A stretch of DNA of 24,317 nt from an uncultured Prevotella sp. (GCA_947304695.1 CAMZBS010000029.1:1-24317); one strand, 5' to 3'. Positions 1 through 6,280 are shown, counted from the first letter of the stretch. Notes: generated from the sequence alone by a model not told the origin. Translations and numbers: made by a program.

Positions 1-53
1 CAGCAACTTATGAGTCTAAATTCACCGTTTTCAATTTTAATCGGACAGCAATA
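1..53. repeat. 53-bp direct repeat, copy 1 (right end of an element to the left)
   Basis: These 53 bases recur without a mismatch at 338-390, where they form the right end of the MITE-like element. The copy finishes with CGGACAGCAATA, the outer part of that element's right terminal repeat, and the match stops exactly at the element boundary. I infer that this is the right end of a second related element, possibly a full-length IS, whose remainder lies outside the window. The nine bases after it are TTAATAATT, which would be its right-hand target duplication. Confidence 0.7.
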
Positions 54-116
54 TTAATAATTAGAAAAATACTAAAAACGTGAAGAATACAATAGATATA
101 CTTTTTCATTTTATTT

Positions 117-390
117 TATTGGTGTCCGATAAAAAATAAATGCCAATGAGTCAGAAAGATAGATTACCCAGTATAGGGTCAAAAACTTTCATATTTGGCC
201 TTTTAAAGCCGATTTTATCGCATAATTCCCAATTATCGAGGGAAAAATTGCCTTTGGCAAGCGATTTTGCATATATAGCGGCAATTGGTTTCATAGGGGG
301 CTTGGTTTTAAAATTTGCCTGTCCGACTACTGATTATCAGCAACTTATGAGTCTAAATTCACCGTTTTCAATTTTAATCGGACAGCAATA
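117..390. mobile_element. MITE-like element, 274 bp, with TIRs and 9-bp target duplication
   Basis: The left end (117-137) starts TATTGGTGTCCGATAAAA. The reverse complement of the right end (370-390) starts TATTGCTGTCCGATTAAAA, so the terminal inverted repeats agree at about 18 of 21 positions without a gap. ATTTTATTT at 108-116 is repeated exactly at 391-399, which is a 9-bp target site duplication. The interior is too short for a transposase, so it is either a MITE or an internally deleted IS copy. A 9-bp duplication is common in the IS4 superfamily, among others. I do not recognise the parent IS. The right 53 bp also occur at 1-53. Confidence 0.8.
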
Positions 391-391
391 A
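140..391 (+). CDS. Short ORF inside the MITE-like element, doubtful gene
   Basis: An 83-codon frame lies almost exactly between the two terminal repeats and ends inside the right one, its last residues being FSILIGQQ. No domain is recognisable. The middle (about residues 43-58) is hydrophobic. The same C-terminal residues are encoded in the partial copy at 1-53, so this could be the C-terminal tail of a transposase joined to a leftover 5' part by internal deletion. It may equally be a chance frame. No ribosome binding site is visible, which says little in this phylum. Confidence 0.25.
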   Translation: MPMSQKDRLPSIGSKTFIFGLLKPILSHNSQLSREKLPLASDFAYIAAIGFIGGLVLKFACPTTDYQQLMSLNSPFSILIGQQ

Positions 392-393
392 TT

Positions 394-717
394 TTATTTA
401 ATAATGATTTCTAAAACAAATTTGACTCCCATTCTGAAAATTATCTCTTTGCCCTTTGCCAGTTCTGCAAATTTTGAAGATTTCAGAAGCACATTGCGTA
501 AATCTCTAGCAACAGCACTGTTTGTAATTGAACACACATTTCCGTTTACAAAATGTAAGCGAAATCCATATCCACTATTTTCTCTGTCACCGACATTCAT
601 GAACCTGTCTTTGTCAGTTGACATATCCACATTATCATGTAGTTGTCCATCTGCAATTACATCAATAATGTCAGGAAGTACATCTTTCCATATTTCTTCG
701 TAAATATTCTTTTTCAT
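394..717 (-). CDS. Hypothetical protein, 107 aa
   Basis: This is a small, mildly acidic, soluble-looking protein (starts MKKNIYEEIW) with no signal peptide or membrane segment. I do not recognise a family. A central stretch with NSGYGFRLHF and VNGNVCSI looks like a beta-rich core, followed by a lysine-rich helix near residues 70-95. A Bacteroidetes -7 box (TAATTTTG, 760-767) sits about 40 bp upstream of the start, which supports it being expressed. The stop codon lies inside the right target duplication of the neighbouring MITE, so the element landed just behind the gene and left it intact. The G+C content is lower than in the housekeeping genes to the right, consistent with accessory DNA. 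Confidence 0.6.
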   Translation of the reverse strand: MKKNIYEEIWKDVLPDIIDVIADGQLHDNVDMSTDKDRFMNVGDRENSGYGFRLHFVNGNVCSITNSAVARDLRNVLLKSSKFAELAKGKEIIFRMGVKFVLEIIIK

Positions 718-759
718 TGTCTGAATTCTTAAGAATTAGTTATTTATTCTTACCGCTTG

Positions 760-767
760 CAAAATTA
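760..767 (-). promoter_or_regulatory. Bacteroidetes -7 promoter box for the 107-aa gene
   Basis: On the minus strand this reads TAATTTTG and fits TAnnTTTG. The start codon (717) is 42 bases downstream. No clear -33 TTTG element is visible. The surrounding TGCAAAATTACGAAAA is nearly the same as the promoter region of the efflux operon (22730-22737). Confidence 0.55.
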
Positions 768-883
768 CGAAAATTCTTTCAATTTGTTACCACGTAAGTG
801 CAAAAAACATATAAGAAGAGGTGGAAAGCACATTTTTTCTTATGTCAGATTGCAAGAATTAAGGAATAATTTTTTTTGCTTTT

Positions 884-999
884 GAAAATCGCTATTCTGA
901 TGCGGGGAAAGGCCAAATGAAAATAAAAACGGCTATCCCGATGCGGAACGGGGACTGTGAAAATCAAAACGCGGTTTCCCGATAAGGGACGGACGGTGT
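884..999 (+). repeat. Degenerate ~40-bp tandem repeat, three units
   Basis: The units begin at 884 (35 bp), 919 (40 bp) and 959 (41 bp), and a fourth start, GAAAACGAAAAT, appears at 1000. Each opens with GAAAAT, carries a TCCCGATgcGG-like core and ends near GGGACTGT or a relative of it. Units 2 and 3 are most alike; unit 1 lacks about five bases after GAAAATC. The array runs directly into the truncated acetyltransferase reading frame at 1012. Confidence 0.6.
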
Positions 1000-1011
1000 G
1001 AAAACGAAAAT

Positions 1012-1389
1012 ATAGTATTTACAATCAAAATTGTAAACAACACAAAGGGCGGACTCAGCTTCTGCGACGTTGCCGTCACTGACAGTCTGGAGCAGTTTAA
1101 CGCCCATTACCTTCACCTGACACAGACCATCCGCGAGACCTGTCAGGACGCCCTTGACGATGAAGCAGTCATTGTCGGCACATCGGCACTGACCGGGACG
1201 GAACTCGACAGCATTGCCAATCAGTACTGCGGCCAGTTCAACAACCCGATGGTGCTGTGGGGCAGATACCGCAGGCATTGGTTCAAGGTGACTTTGCCCA
1301 TCTCCTTCCAGTTTCATCATGCACAGATGGACGGAGGCCATGCCGTCAGGTTTCTGAACAATCTGCAGGCTGAAATAAAGCTGTTATAG
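1012..1389 (+). pseudogene. Truncated CatA-type chloramphenicol acetyltransferase-like gene (C-terminal half)
   Basis: The plus frame ending with TAG at 1387-1389 encodes about 125 residues resembling the C-terminal half of trimeric type A chloramphenicol acetyltransferases. The active-site motif HHAxxDG appears as HHAQMDG (1315-1335), preceded by LPISFQF and followed by GHAVRFLNNLQAEI, as in the family. The catalytic histidine and the structural aspartate are kept. The family is normally about 210-220 residues, so the N-terminal half is missing. The frame is open only back to a stop at 958-960 and has no ATG before 1249. The 5' side is replaced by the ~40-bp tandem repeat. I read it as a remnant, not a functional resistance gene. 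The preserved frame suggests the truncation is fairly recent. Confidence 0.75.
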
Positions 1390-1509
1390 CCGCGCATAAT
1401 TTTAAAATTTTCAACTCGGAAATCTTTTGTCGGAAATTTTTAAATCTCAGCAATTTTGCTAATTCGTTGTAAATCAGATGCTTGAAAATTTCGGTCGTTT
1501 ACAGGTGTT

Positions 1510-1550
1510 GCAATTCGGGTCGAATTAGGTTTCAATTCGGCCCGAATTGC
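1510..1550. repeat. 17-bp inverted repeat with 7-nt loop
   Basis: The left arm 1510-1526 (GCAATTCGGGTCGAATT) pairs with 1534-1550 with a single T/C difference that is a G-U wobble in RNA. The loop is AGGTTTC. There is no T run on either side, so it is not a classical terminator. Each arm is itself built from two mirrored AATTCG words. Confidence 0.75.
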
Positions 1551-1640
1551 GATGCAATCTGCCGCTCATTGCAGCGCGATTTGGCCCAAATAGCGACACC
1601 ATTGAGGCTGAATTACAGCGGTGGCGGGTCAAAAAACAGT

Positions 1641-1689
1641 GAAAATAGAGCGTGAAACATCAAACAGCCAACGTTTCACGTTCTATTTC
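1641..1689. repeat. Dispersed hairpin repeat, copy 1
   Basis: The arms 1643-1658 and 1673-1688 pair over 16 bp with one mismatch (AAATAGAGCGTGAAAC against GTTTCACGTTCTATTT). A related sequence sharing the GCGAAATAGAACGTGAAAC arm and a degenerate second arm lies at 22837-22880, about 21 kb away. Both copies are in long spacers next to accessory DNA, suggesting a dispersed intergenic element. Confidence 0.65.
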
Positions 1690-1788
1690 GCAATTTTTAT
1701 TTGTCTTGAAAATCGAAAAACTTTCCTGCTGTGCGGTTGAATTTTTATGAAACACGAAGACACAAAGTTCAAAACGAAGAAATGAAAA

Positions 1789-1824
1789 GAAAAAGGCTGT
1801 GCCAATAACAGCGCAGCCTTTTTC
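1789..1824 (-). terminator. Rho-independent terminator of luxS
   Basis: On the minus strand, GAAAAAGGCTGCGC (1824-1811) pairs with GCACAGCCTTTTTC (1802-1789) through one G-U pair around an 8-nt loop and runs into a T-rich tract. It lies 15 bases after the luxS stop codon. Confidence 0.85.
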
Positions 1825-1839
1825 GTAGTAGGAAACGGG

Positions 1840-2334
1840 CTATGCGTCGGCAAACACCATGCCGTCGTCGAGCGTCACTTGCAGCTTGGTGTACTCGCTG
1901 TGGAAGTGGTTCTTCAGACGGTCGATGTAGCGGATACACTCCCACTTGCACATGGGCAGGTCGTGAAGCAGATAGTTGCCGCAGGTCTGGGGCTCGGTGG
2001 CAGGCACGCGGTCCTGTGTGAGAATCCATTCAAGGCATTCGATGGTGAGGCGGCGCATGTCTTCGATGGTGTAGGCTCCCATCATGATGATGTACATGCC
2101 GGTGAGGCAGCCCATGGGGCCTACGTAGACCACGTCGTCCTTCACGCTGCTGTTGCGGAACCATGTGGCCATGAGGTGTTCCAGGCTGTGAATGGCGGCA
2201 GGAGCAATGGCTGGCTCCTTGTTGGGCTCGGTGATGCGAATGTCGAAAGTGGTGAAGCCTTTGTCCTGGCGCGACACGTAGATGCCTGGCTTCAGGTGGG
2301 TGTGGTCGATGGTGAAACTTTGTATGACTTCCAT
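1840..2334 (-). CDS. luxS: S-ribosylhomocysteine lyase LuxS
   Basis: LuxS cleaves S-ribosylhomocysteine to homocysteine and 4,5-dihydroxypentane-2,3-dione, the precursor of autoinducer 2, in the cytosolic activated-methyl cycle. The 164-aa product has the usual length. Metal ligands are visible as the HxxEH motif (H49, E52, H53) and C118 in QTCGNY. The catalytic cysteine is C76 in MGCLTGMY. The start is chosen because MEVIQSFTIDH gives the usual N terminus and lies 28 bases behind a TAACTTTG promoter. It has its own terminator, so it appears to be a monocistronic unit. The usual partner, the nucleosidase Pfs, is not adjacent. The identification is firm. Confidence 0.97.
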   Translation of the reverse strand: MEVIQSFTIDHTHLKPGIYVSRQDKGFTTFDIRITEPNKEPAIAPAAIHSLEHLMATWFRNSSVKDDVVYVGPMGCLTGMYIIMMGAYTIEDMRRLTIECLEWILTQDRVPATEPQTCGNYLLHDLPMCKWECIRYIDRLKNHFHSEYTKLQVTLDDGMVFADA

Positions 2335-2362
2335 ATTTGTTCTGTTGTTTTTTTTGATGGTG

Positions 2363-2370
2363 CAAAGTTA
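2363..2370 (-). promoter_or_regulatory. Bacteroidetes -7 promoter box of luxS
   Basis: The minus strand reads TAACTTTG, a full TAnnTTTG match, 28 bases before the luxS start, which predicts a leader of about 20 nt. No convincing -33 element is visible. Confidence 0.65.
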
Positions 2371-2422
2371 AGCAATATTTTTCTGCAGAAAGTAAGCATG
2401 GGGCGTGTTGGTTTTGGCACGC

Positions 2423-3187
2423 TCAGTAGGATGCCTGGCAGGGAATGCCTGCGGCCTGCACACGGGCGCAGATCTGGTCGAGCTCTTCGTGGGTGGCCTT
2501 GCGCAGCAGCAGGTCGGGCGTTTCGCGGTCGATGGTGTAGATCATGACCTGCTGTGGGGCGATTTGCTTGATGGCCTCAAGCCAGGGCACCACAAAGTCG
2601 TCGCTGGTGTTGTCGGCATGGTGGCCGTGCATGAAGATGGTCTGAATGATGACGTGGCCATGGAACCACTTCAGCCCTTCGATGATGGCTTCGAGGTTGT
2701 AGTGGCCTGTGGGGCGGTCTACCTTATTTATATATGCGGGCGAAACGGTGTCGAGCTTCAGGATGTTGTTGTCCACGCGCATCAGTGCTTCCCTCACCTT
2801 TGGACGCAGAATCTGGGTGGCGTTGCTCAGCACCGACACCTTGGCTTGGGGGAAATATTGGTCGCGCAGACGCAGCGTGTCGTCGATAATCTCAGGAAAA
2901 TGAGGGTTGGCCGTAGGCTCACCGTTACCGGCAAAGGTCAGCACGTCGGGTGCGGGACCGTTCTGCTGCATGTCCTGCAGGCGGGCTTCGAGGGCTTGGC
3001 TCACCTCTTCACGGGTGGGCATGGGCAATGAGGGACGGCGGTCGGCATTGAAGCCGCACTCGCAGTAAATGCAGTCAAAGGTACACACTTTGCCGTCGGC
3101 AGGCAGCAGGTTGATGCCCAGCGAGACACCCAGACGGCGGCTGTGGACGGGCCCGAAGATGGGCGATGGATAGATTACTGTACTCAT
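2423..3187 (-). CDS. Radical SAM protein, COG0731-like
   Basis: From the chosen start (MSTVIYPSPI) the protein is 254 aa. The [4Fe-4S]-binding CxxxCxxC motif is C35-C39-C42 (CTFDCIYC) with a further C44. The N-terminal GPVHSRRLGVSLGINLLP and the later TFAGNGEPTANPHF match the soluble radical SAM group of COG0731, where the GEPT-like motif helps to bind S-adenosylmethionine. The specific substrate is unknown to me. An in-frame upstream ATG at 3241 exists, but its 18 extra codons would cross the promoter box at 3197-3204 and read as low-complexity spacer. Using 3187 leaves only 9 bases between that box and the ATG, so the mRNA may be leaderless. It is divergent from ftsX and precedes luxS, which has its own promoter. 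Confidence 0.88.
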   Translation of the reverse strand: MSTVIYPSPIFGPVHSRRLGVSLGINLLPADGKVCTFDCIYCECGFNADRRPSLPMPTREEVSQALEARLQDMQQNGPAPDVLTFAGNGEPTANPHFPEIIDDTLRLRDQYFPQAKVSVLSNATQILRPKVREALMRVDNNILKLDTVSPAYINKVDRPTGHYNLEAIIEGLKWFHGHVIIQTIFMHGHHADNTSDDFVVPWLEAIKQIAPQQVMIYTIDRETPDLLLRKATHEELDQICARVQAAGIPCQASY

Positions 3188-3196
3188 AACGGGGGG

Positions 3197-3204
3197 CAAA
3201 GGTA
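3197..3204 (-). promoter_or_regulatory. -7 promoter box of the radical SAM gene
   Basis: The minus strand reads TACCTTTG, ending 9 bases before the start codon. Transcription would begin at or within a few bases of the ATG. It mirrors the ftsX promoter box at 3259-3266. Confidence 0.6.
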
Positions 3205-3211
3205 CAAAAAA

Positions 3212-3249
3212 AATGAGAAATTTCTCATTCCCCATTCTCATTTCTCATT
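3212..3249. repeat. Perfect 18-bp palindrome plus repeated TTCTCATT words
   Basis: AATGAGAAATTTCTCATT (3212-3229) is its own reverse complement. The half-site word returns at 3234-3242 (ATTCTCATT) and 3241-3249 (TTTCTCATT). The block lies between the two divergent promoter boxes, so it could be an operator region, or one of the short-word repeat spacers typical of this window. Confidence 0.6.
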
Positions 3250-3258
3250 TTTTATTCT

Positions 3259-3266
3259 TACCTTTG
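3259..3266 (+). promoter_or_regulatory. -7 promoter box of the ftsX operon
   Basis: TACCTTTG fits TAnnTTTG and lies 33 bases before the ftsX ATG at 3300. It is the likely promoter for the six-gene run ftsX to folK, since the spacers inside that run are short. Confidence 0.65.
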
Positions 3267-3299
3267 CATCCGATTTTTAGTGTCGTACACTATTTGCAA

Positions 3300-4181
3300 A
3301 TGGGAAAAAGACGAAAACAGACCCCGCGCCGTCATGGTATGCAGGTTGTTACTTTGTGCATCAGCACCACGATGGTGCTCATTCTGATAGGGCTGGTGGT
3401 ACTTTCGGTGCTCACCACCCGCAATCTTTCCGACTATGTACGGGAGAACCTGACCGTCACGGTGATGCTGGGCGACAGCGTCACCGTGCAGGAGGGCAAG
3501 GCCTTGGCCAAGAAACTGAGCGTGCAGCCCTACGCGAAACAAGTAGAATACATCAGCAAGGAACAGGCTCTTAAGGAACAGACTGAGGCAATGGGTAGCG
3601 ACCCCTCGGAGTTTCTGGGCGTGAACCCGTTTGTGGCTACCATCGAGATGCACGTGCTGGCTGAATATGCCAATATCGATTCGCTGTCGATGATAGCCCG
3701 CAAGTTGGCGAAGAACCGCCGACAGGTGACCGACGTGGCCTATCAGGAAGACCTGACTCACCGCGTGAACCACAACCTGCAGCGCGTGTCGCTGGTGCTG
3801 CTGGTGCTGGCCGTGCTGCTCATCATCGTGAGCTATTCGCTGGTGTCCAACTCCGTGCGGCTCAGCATCTACTCGCGGCGTTTTGCCATCCACACCATGA
3901 AGCTCGTCGGAGCATCGTGGTCTTTCATCCGCTGGCCGTTCCTGCGTCGTGCCTTCGGCGTGGGCCTCGTGGCTGCCCTGCTGGCCTGCTGCGTGCTGGG
4001 CGCACTGGTTGTTGCGCTCTATCGCTATCAGCCCGGCATCGGACAAATCATCGGTTGGCAGGAACTGCTCATCACTGCGGTGGCCATGCTGCTGTTTGGC
4101 CTGCTCATCACGCTGCTGTGTGCCTACATCTCGGTGAACAAGTTCCTGCGCATGAAGGCTGGCGAGCTGTACAAAATCTGA
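3300..4181 (+). CDS. ftsX: Cell division protein FtsX
   Basis: FtsX is the membrane subunit of the FtsEX complex, which controls peptidoglycan hydrolases at the division septum. The 293-aa product has the expected layout: a basic N terminus, one transmembrane helix (about residues 16-40), a periplasmic domain starting YVRENLTVTVMLGD, then three C-terminal helices (about 165-190, 215-245 and 250-280) with the cytoplasmic loop RRFAIHTMKLVGAS that contacts the ATPase. I chose the ATG at 3300 because it is the first start after the promoter box; an upstream in-frame ATG at 3213 would begin before it. The partner gene ftsE is not adjacent, as expected if it is encoded elsewhere. It heads the operon. 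Confidence 0.93.
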   Translation: MGKRRKQTPRRHGMQVVTLCISTTMVLILIGLVVLSVLTTRNLSDYVRENLTVTVMLGDSVTVQEGKALAKKLSVQPYAKQVEYISKEQALKEQTEAMGSDPSEFLGVNPFVATIEMHVLAEYANIDSLSMIARKLAKNRRQVTDVAYQEDLTHRVNHNLQRVSLVLLVLAVLLIIVSYSLVSNSVRLSIYSRRFAIHTMKLVGASWSFIRWPFLRRAFGVGLVAALLACCVLGALVVALYRYQPGIGQIIGWQELLITAVAMLLFGLLITLLCAYISVNKFLRMKAGELYKI

Positions 4182-4209
4182 CAAAGAAAACAAATAACAG
4201 ATAAACAAC

Positions 4210-4713
4210 ATGAACAAGAGAAATTTTGCATTCGGACGGATGAACTTCATCCTGTTGGCCGTAGGTATGCTGGTGGTCATCATCGGCTTCATCCTCATGG
4301 GTGGCGACGCTTCGACCGACGAAGCCTACAACCCTGACATCTTCAGCGCCCGCCGTACCAAGGTGGCTCCCATCGTGTGCCTCATTGGTTTCCTGTCGAT
4401 GGTCTACGCCGTGGTCTACAAGGCCAAGAACGAGACCTTTACCGAGGAGGAACCCGAAGAAGAGGAACCCGTGGCCGCCGAGCAGCAGCCCGCCGATGCG
4501 CCTGCAACTTCCTTAAACGCATCTAAGGAAGCCTTAAACGCGCCTAAGCCTGCAGCCGATGCGCCTAAGACGCTCACGCCTGAAGAAGAGATGGCTGAGA
4601 GAACCCGCAAGGTGGAGGAGAGACTGGAAGCTCTGAGAAAGCTTTCGGCCCAGGCCCGTGCAGCTCGTGAGGCCCGTGAGGCAAAGGCAAAGGAAGCTAA
4701 CGAACAGGCATAA
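4210..4713 (+). CDS. DUF3098 membrane protein with a long charged C-terminal tail
   Basis: Residues 1-75 carry two predicted transmembrane helices (about 12-31 and 51-69) and match the Bacteroidetes DUF3098 family (FAFGRMNFILLAVGMLVVIIGF, then a PDIFSARR linker). The function is unknown; its fixed place behind ftsX suggests a role in the envelope or division. The family core is about 75-80 aa, whereas this protein is 167 aa. The extra part is an acidic stretch (EEEPEEEEP), three 7-residue tandem units (4510-4572), then a charged alanine-rich helix rich in K, R and E to the end. The tail is presumably cytoplasmic. The stop is followed after 3 bases by the uppP start, so the two are translationally close. 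Confidence 0.85.
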   Translation: MNKRNFAFGRMNFILLAVGMLVVIIGFILMGGDASTDEAYNPDIFSARRTKVAPIVCLIGFLSMVYAVVYKAKNETFTEEEPEEEEPVAAEQQPADAPATSLNASKEALNAPKPAADAPKTLTPEEEMAERTRKVEERLEALRKLSAQARAAREAREAKAKEANEQA

Positions 4714-4716
4714 GAC

Positions 4717-5550
4717 ATGGATTGGCTACAATCATTGATTCTGGGACTCTTGCAGGGACTCACTGAGTACCTGCCAGTCAGCAGCAGTGGCCATCTGGCC
4801 ATTGGCCAGGCTATCTTCGGCCTCGAAAACGGCGAAGACAACCTCATGTTCACCGTAGCCGTCCATGTGGCCACGGTGCTGTCTACGCTGGTTGTACTGC
4901 GCAAGGAGATTGCATGGCTTCTGAAAGGCCTGTTCGTCAGTCAGACCGTTGAGGGCAAGCCGGTGGCTTTCTTCGATAAAGATGCCACGCGCTATATGCT
5001 CAATATTCTGGTGTCCATGATTCCCGTAGGCATCGTGGGCCTGTTCTTCAAGGACAAGGTCGAGGAGATCTTCGGCTCTGGCCTGCTCATTGTGGGCTGC
5101 AGCCTGCTGCTCACAGCCGTGCTGCTCATCTTCTCCTTCATAGCCCAGCCCCGTCAGAAGACCCGCATCTCGCTGCGCGACGCCTTTGTCATTGGCATTG
5201 CCCAGGCCTGCGCCGTGCTGCCTGGTCTGTCGCGTTCCGGCTCTACCATTGCCACGGGACTGCTGCTGGGCAACAGCAAAGAGACGCTGGCCAAGTTCTC
5301 GTTCCTCATGGTCATTCCCCCCATCCTGGGCGAAGCCCTTCTCGATGTGCTCAAAGCCATGAAGGGCGAGGCTGTCATGGGCGACATCCAGTTGGTGCCC
5401 CTCTTGGTGGGCTTCCTGGCTGCCTTCATCAGCGGATGCTTTGCCTGTAAGTGGATGATTGACCTGGTGAAGCGCGGCAAGCTCATCTACTTTGGCTTCT
5501 ATTGCTCCCTGATTGGTGTGGGAACCATTCTCTACAGTCTGTTAGGTTAA
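4717..5550 (+). CDS. uppP: Undecaprenyl-diphosphatase UppP (BacA)
   Basis: UppP removes a phosphate from undecaprenyl diphosphate on the outer face of the inner membrane, recycling the lipid carrier for peptidoglycan and O-antigen synthesis; it also confers basal bacitracin tolerance. The 277-aa product has the usual length and is polytopic throughout. The two family signatures are present: [14 protein letters not shown] (residues 14-27, with E17 and H26) and [10 protein letters not shown] (168-177, with R173). It starts 3 bases after the DUF3098 gene and ends 10 bases before truB. Confidence 0.97.
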   Translation: MDWLQSLILGLLQGLTEYLPVSSSGHLAIGQAIFGLENGEDNLMFTVAVHVATVLSTLVVLRKEIAWLLKGLFVSQTVEGKPVAFFDKDATRYMLNILVSMIPVGIVGLFFKDKVEEIFGSGLLIVGCSLLLTAVLLIFSFIAQPRQKTRISLRDAFVIGIAQACAVLPGLSRSGSTIATGLLLGNSKETLAKFSFLMVIPPILGEALLDVLKAMKGEAVMGDIQLVPLLVGFLAAFISGCFACKWMIDLVKRGKLIYFGFYCSLIGVGTILYSLLG

Positions 5551-5560
5551 ACAAGCAAGC

Positions 5561-6280
5561 ATGAACTTCCAGGAAGGAGCAGTCATCTACATCAACAAGC
5601 CATACGGCATGTCGTCGTTCGGAGCGTTGGCCCACGTGAGGTTTCTCATCTCGCGTAAGTTGCACGTGAAGCGAGTCAAAACCGGCCATGCAGGTACGCT
5701 CGACCCTTTGGCTACGGGAGTGCTCATCCTGTGTACGGGCAAGGCCACCAAGCGCATTGAGCAGATGCAGTACGAGTCGAAGGAGTACACGGCCACGCTG
5801 CAGCTGGGTGCCACCACCGCTTCCTATGACAGGGAGCACACGGTCAACATGACCTATCCCACCCGCCACATCACCCGTGAGTTGATTCTTCAGACGCTGC
5901 CCCGCTTCGTGGGTACCATTGAACAGGTGCCACCCGAATATTCGGCCTGCAACATCGACGGCCACCGTGCCTACAAGATGGCCCGCAAGGGTGAGAAGGT
6001 GGAACTGAAACCCAAGGTGCTGCAGATAGACGAACTGGAACTGACCGCCTTCGACCCCAAGACCATGCAGATGTCCATCCGTGTGGTGTGTGGCAAGGGT
6101 ACATACATCCGTGCCCTGGCCCGTGACATTGGCGAAGCCTTGGGCTCGGGAGCCTTCCTGACGGCACTGTGCCGCACGCGCTTGGGCAATGTCAGGATAG
6201 AAGAATGTCTGACGCTCGATGATGTTCCGCAGTGGCTCGACAGCATTGACATAGAGGATAGGCAACCGGGGAAATCTTAA
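5561..6280 (+). CDS. truB: tRNA pseudouridine(55) synthase TruB
   Basis: TruB converts uridine 55 in the T loop of tRNA to pseudouridine. The 239-aa product has the catalytic motif GHAGTLDPLATGVL with the nucleophile D48, the N-terminal INKPYGMSSF motif and the VxCGKGTYIRALARDIG segment near residues 171-187. It is close to the bacterial minimum length and lacks a long C-terminal PUA domain, as is usual in Bacteroidetes. It is the fourth gene of the operon, between uppP (10 bp) and queA (31 bp). Confidence 0.97.
   Translation: MNFQEGAVIYINKPYGMSSFGALAHVRFLISRKLHVKRVKTGHAGTLDPLATGVLILCTGKATKRIEQMQYESKEYTATLQLGATTASYDREHTVNMTYPTRHITRELILQTLPRFVGTIEQVPPEYSACNIDGHRAYKMARKGEKVELKPKVLQIDELELTAFDPKTMQMSIRVVCGKGTYIRALARDIGEALGSGAFLTALCRTRLGNVRIEECLTLDDVPQWLDSIDIEDRQPGKS

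Larger units (their letters stand above)
1390..1788. other. Gene-free spacer of about 400 bp with two hairpins
   Basis: No credible coding frame is visible between the acetyltransferase remnant and the luxS terminator. The spacer holds a wobble-paired hairpin (1510-1550) and a copy of a dispersed hairpin repeat (1641-1689). The rest is A+T rich and unremarkable. Confidence 0.6.

Noticed and set aside
117..390. Functional insertion sequence
   Set aside because: At 274 bp it is far too short for a transposase; only a MITE or a deletion derivative fits.
404..703. Plus-strand 99-codon frame opposite the 107-aa gene
   Set aside because: The minus frame is slightly longer, has a promoter box and a more balanced composition; the plus frame is serine/leucine-rich without features.
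964..1341. Minus-strand 125-codon frame as a gene
   Set aside because: It lies opposite the CatA-like remnant, whose plus-strand translation has clear family motifs; the minus frame shows none.
3188..3241. 18-residue extension of the radical SAM protein
   Set aside because: It would cover the promoter box at 3197-3204 and encode spacer-like low-complexity sequence in front of a well-conserved N terminus.
3213..3299. N-terminal extension of FtsX from ATG 3213
   Set aside because: It starts before the -7 box at 3259-3266 and translates the repeated TTCTCATT spacer; ATG 3300 gives a normal FtsX N terminus.
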